Assembly: GCA_964449115.1 (NCBI GenBank)
Contig: CAYUXW010000053.1
Span: 1 to 6,381, forward strand
DNA: 6,381 nucleotides
Source of the DNA: UBA1783 sp964449115
Lineage (GTDB): Bacteria > Bacillota_I > Bacilli_A > Erysipelotrichales > Erysipelotrichaceae
Direction: 5' to 3'
Program-made: the position numbers and the translations under genes
In this document: piece after piece, positions 6,279-6,381 of the stretch
Layout of the letters: each line of letters opens with the position of its first letter
How positions within the stretch are numbered: the stretch's first letter is position 1
Notes under the pieces: generated by a model
The model's database searches: none
Told to the model about the DNA's origin: nothing
What the model saw: only the letters and a program-made list of their open reading frames with translations

Positions 6279-6325
6279 TACTAGACCTCCTTCATTTCCG
6301 TTTAAGGTCCGTCGACCATAAATAA

Positions 6326-6348
6326 AACCAGGTTAATTACTCCTGGTT
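6326..6348 (-). terminator. Terminator-like hairpin upstream of the scaffold gene
   Basis: On the minus strand AACCAGG (6348-6342) pairs with CCTGGTT (6332-6326) around a nine-base loop and is followed by TTATTT. The seven-base stem and weak T tract suggest a leaky intrinsic terminator or mRNA processing hairpin between an upstream head gene (outside the window) and the scaffold gene. It lies in the 103-base non-coding stretch 6279-6381, where no promoter of good quality is visible. Confidence 0.5.
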
Positions 6349-6377
6349 AATTTAAAATTTTCATAATAAAACCAGGA
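6341..6377 (-). promoter_or_regulatory. Alternative hairpin competing with the terminator-like stem
   Basis: TCCTGGTT (6377-6370) is perfectly complementary to AACCAGGA (6348-6341) on the minus strand, eight pairs with a 21-base A/T-rich loop. It shares its 3' arm with the 5' arm of the downstream hairpin at 6326-6348, so both cannot form at once. The upstream CCTGGTTTTATTATG is also a near copy of the downstream CCTGGTTTTATTTATG, so it may be the 3' arm and tail of another terminator whose 5' arm is beyond the window. Confidence 0.35.
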
Positions 6378-6381
6378 TTAG

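Noticed and set aside
5887..6284. Plus-strand frames rich in Leu/Ser/Cys opposite the scaffold gene
   Set aside because: They are the complement of Glu/Lys-rich coiled-coil codons; the membrane-like look is a composition artefact.
6302..6319. Mini-ORF MVDGP in the scaffold leader
   Set aside because: Five codons without a ribosome binding site, directly after a terminator-like stem; no codon pattern suggesting a regulatory leader peptide.
1..6381. CRISPR array, tRNA, insertion sequence, att site or defence gene
   Set aside because: I saw no regularly spaced repeats, cloverleaf-like segment, transposase motifs or terminal inverted repeats; the window is nearly fully occupied by structural genes.

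Overview
This window is a stretch of the late structural region of a tailed bacteriophage or prophage with a long, non-contractile, siphovirus-type tail. Every gene I can support lies on the minus strand, so the region reads from the high coordinates to the low. DNA is A+T-rich, strong AAGGAGG-type ribosome binding sites precede most genes, and the protein families are those of phages of Bacillota (low-GC Gram-positives). TGA ends at least three genes (tape measure, frameshifted chaperone, connector), so the standard bacterial code is in use and not the Mycoplasma-type TGA=Trp code. I cannot name the host, or tell prophage from free phage: no integrase, att site, lysis or host gene is in view.

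Layout in transcription order. 6381-6279: non-coding leader with two CCTGGTTTTATT repeats able to form alternative hairpins. 6278-5760: scaffolding protein (DUF4355-like). 5739-4924: major capsid protein. 4922-4788: a 44-residue unidentified protein. 4785-4402: head-tail connector/adaptor. 4415-4074: head-closure-type protein. 4084-3605: HK97 gp10-like protein. 3586-3251: tail terminator-like protein. 3238-2804: major tail (tube) protein, ending in a strong intrinsic terminator. 2753-2418 and its -1 extension to 2086: tail assembly chaperones. 2105-51: tape measure protein. 54-1: first 18 codons of the next tail gene.

Together these genes build the prohead (scaffold, coat), close the portal vertex and make the tail attachment surface (connector, closure, gp10-like, terminator), and then build the tail tube around the tape measure with help from the chaperones. 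Genes are tightly packed, with overlaps of 4 to 20 bases or gaps of 1 to 50.

The most informative signals beyond the ordinary gene list are: a UUUUUUA -1 frameshift site that joins the two chaperone reading frames into one 222-residue protein (the lambda G/GT strategy using an HIV-type heptamer); a GNRA-loop terminator directly behind the tube gene that should make the tube mRNA more abundant than downstream tail mRNA; and a competing-hairpin leader before the scaffold gene. I see no sign of a new defence, mobile or RNA-guided system; this is a conventional morphogenesis module.
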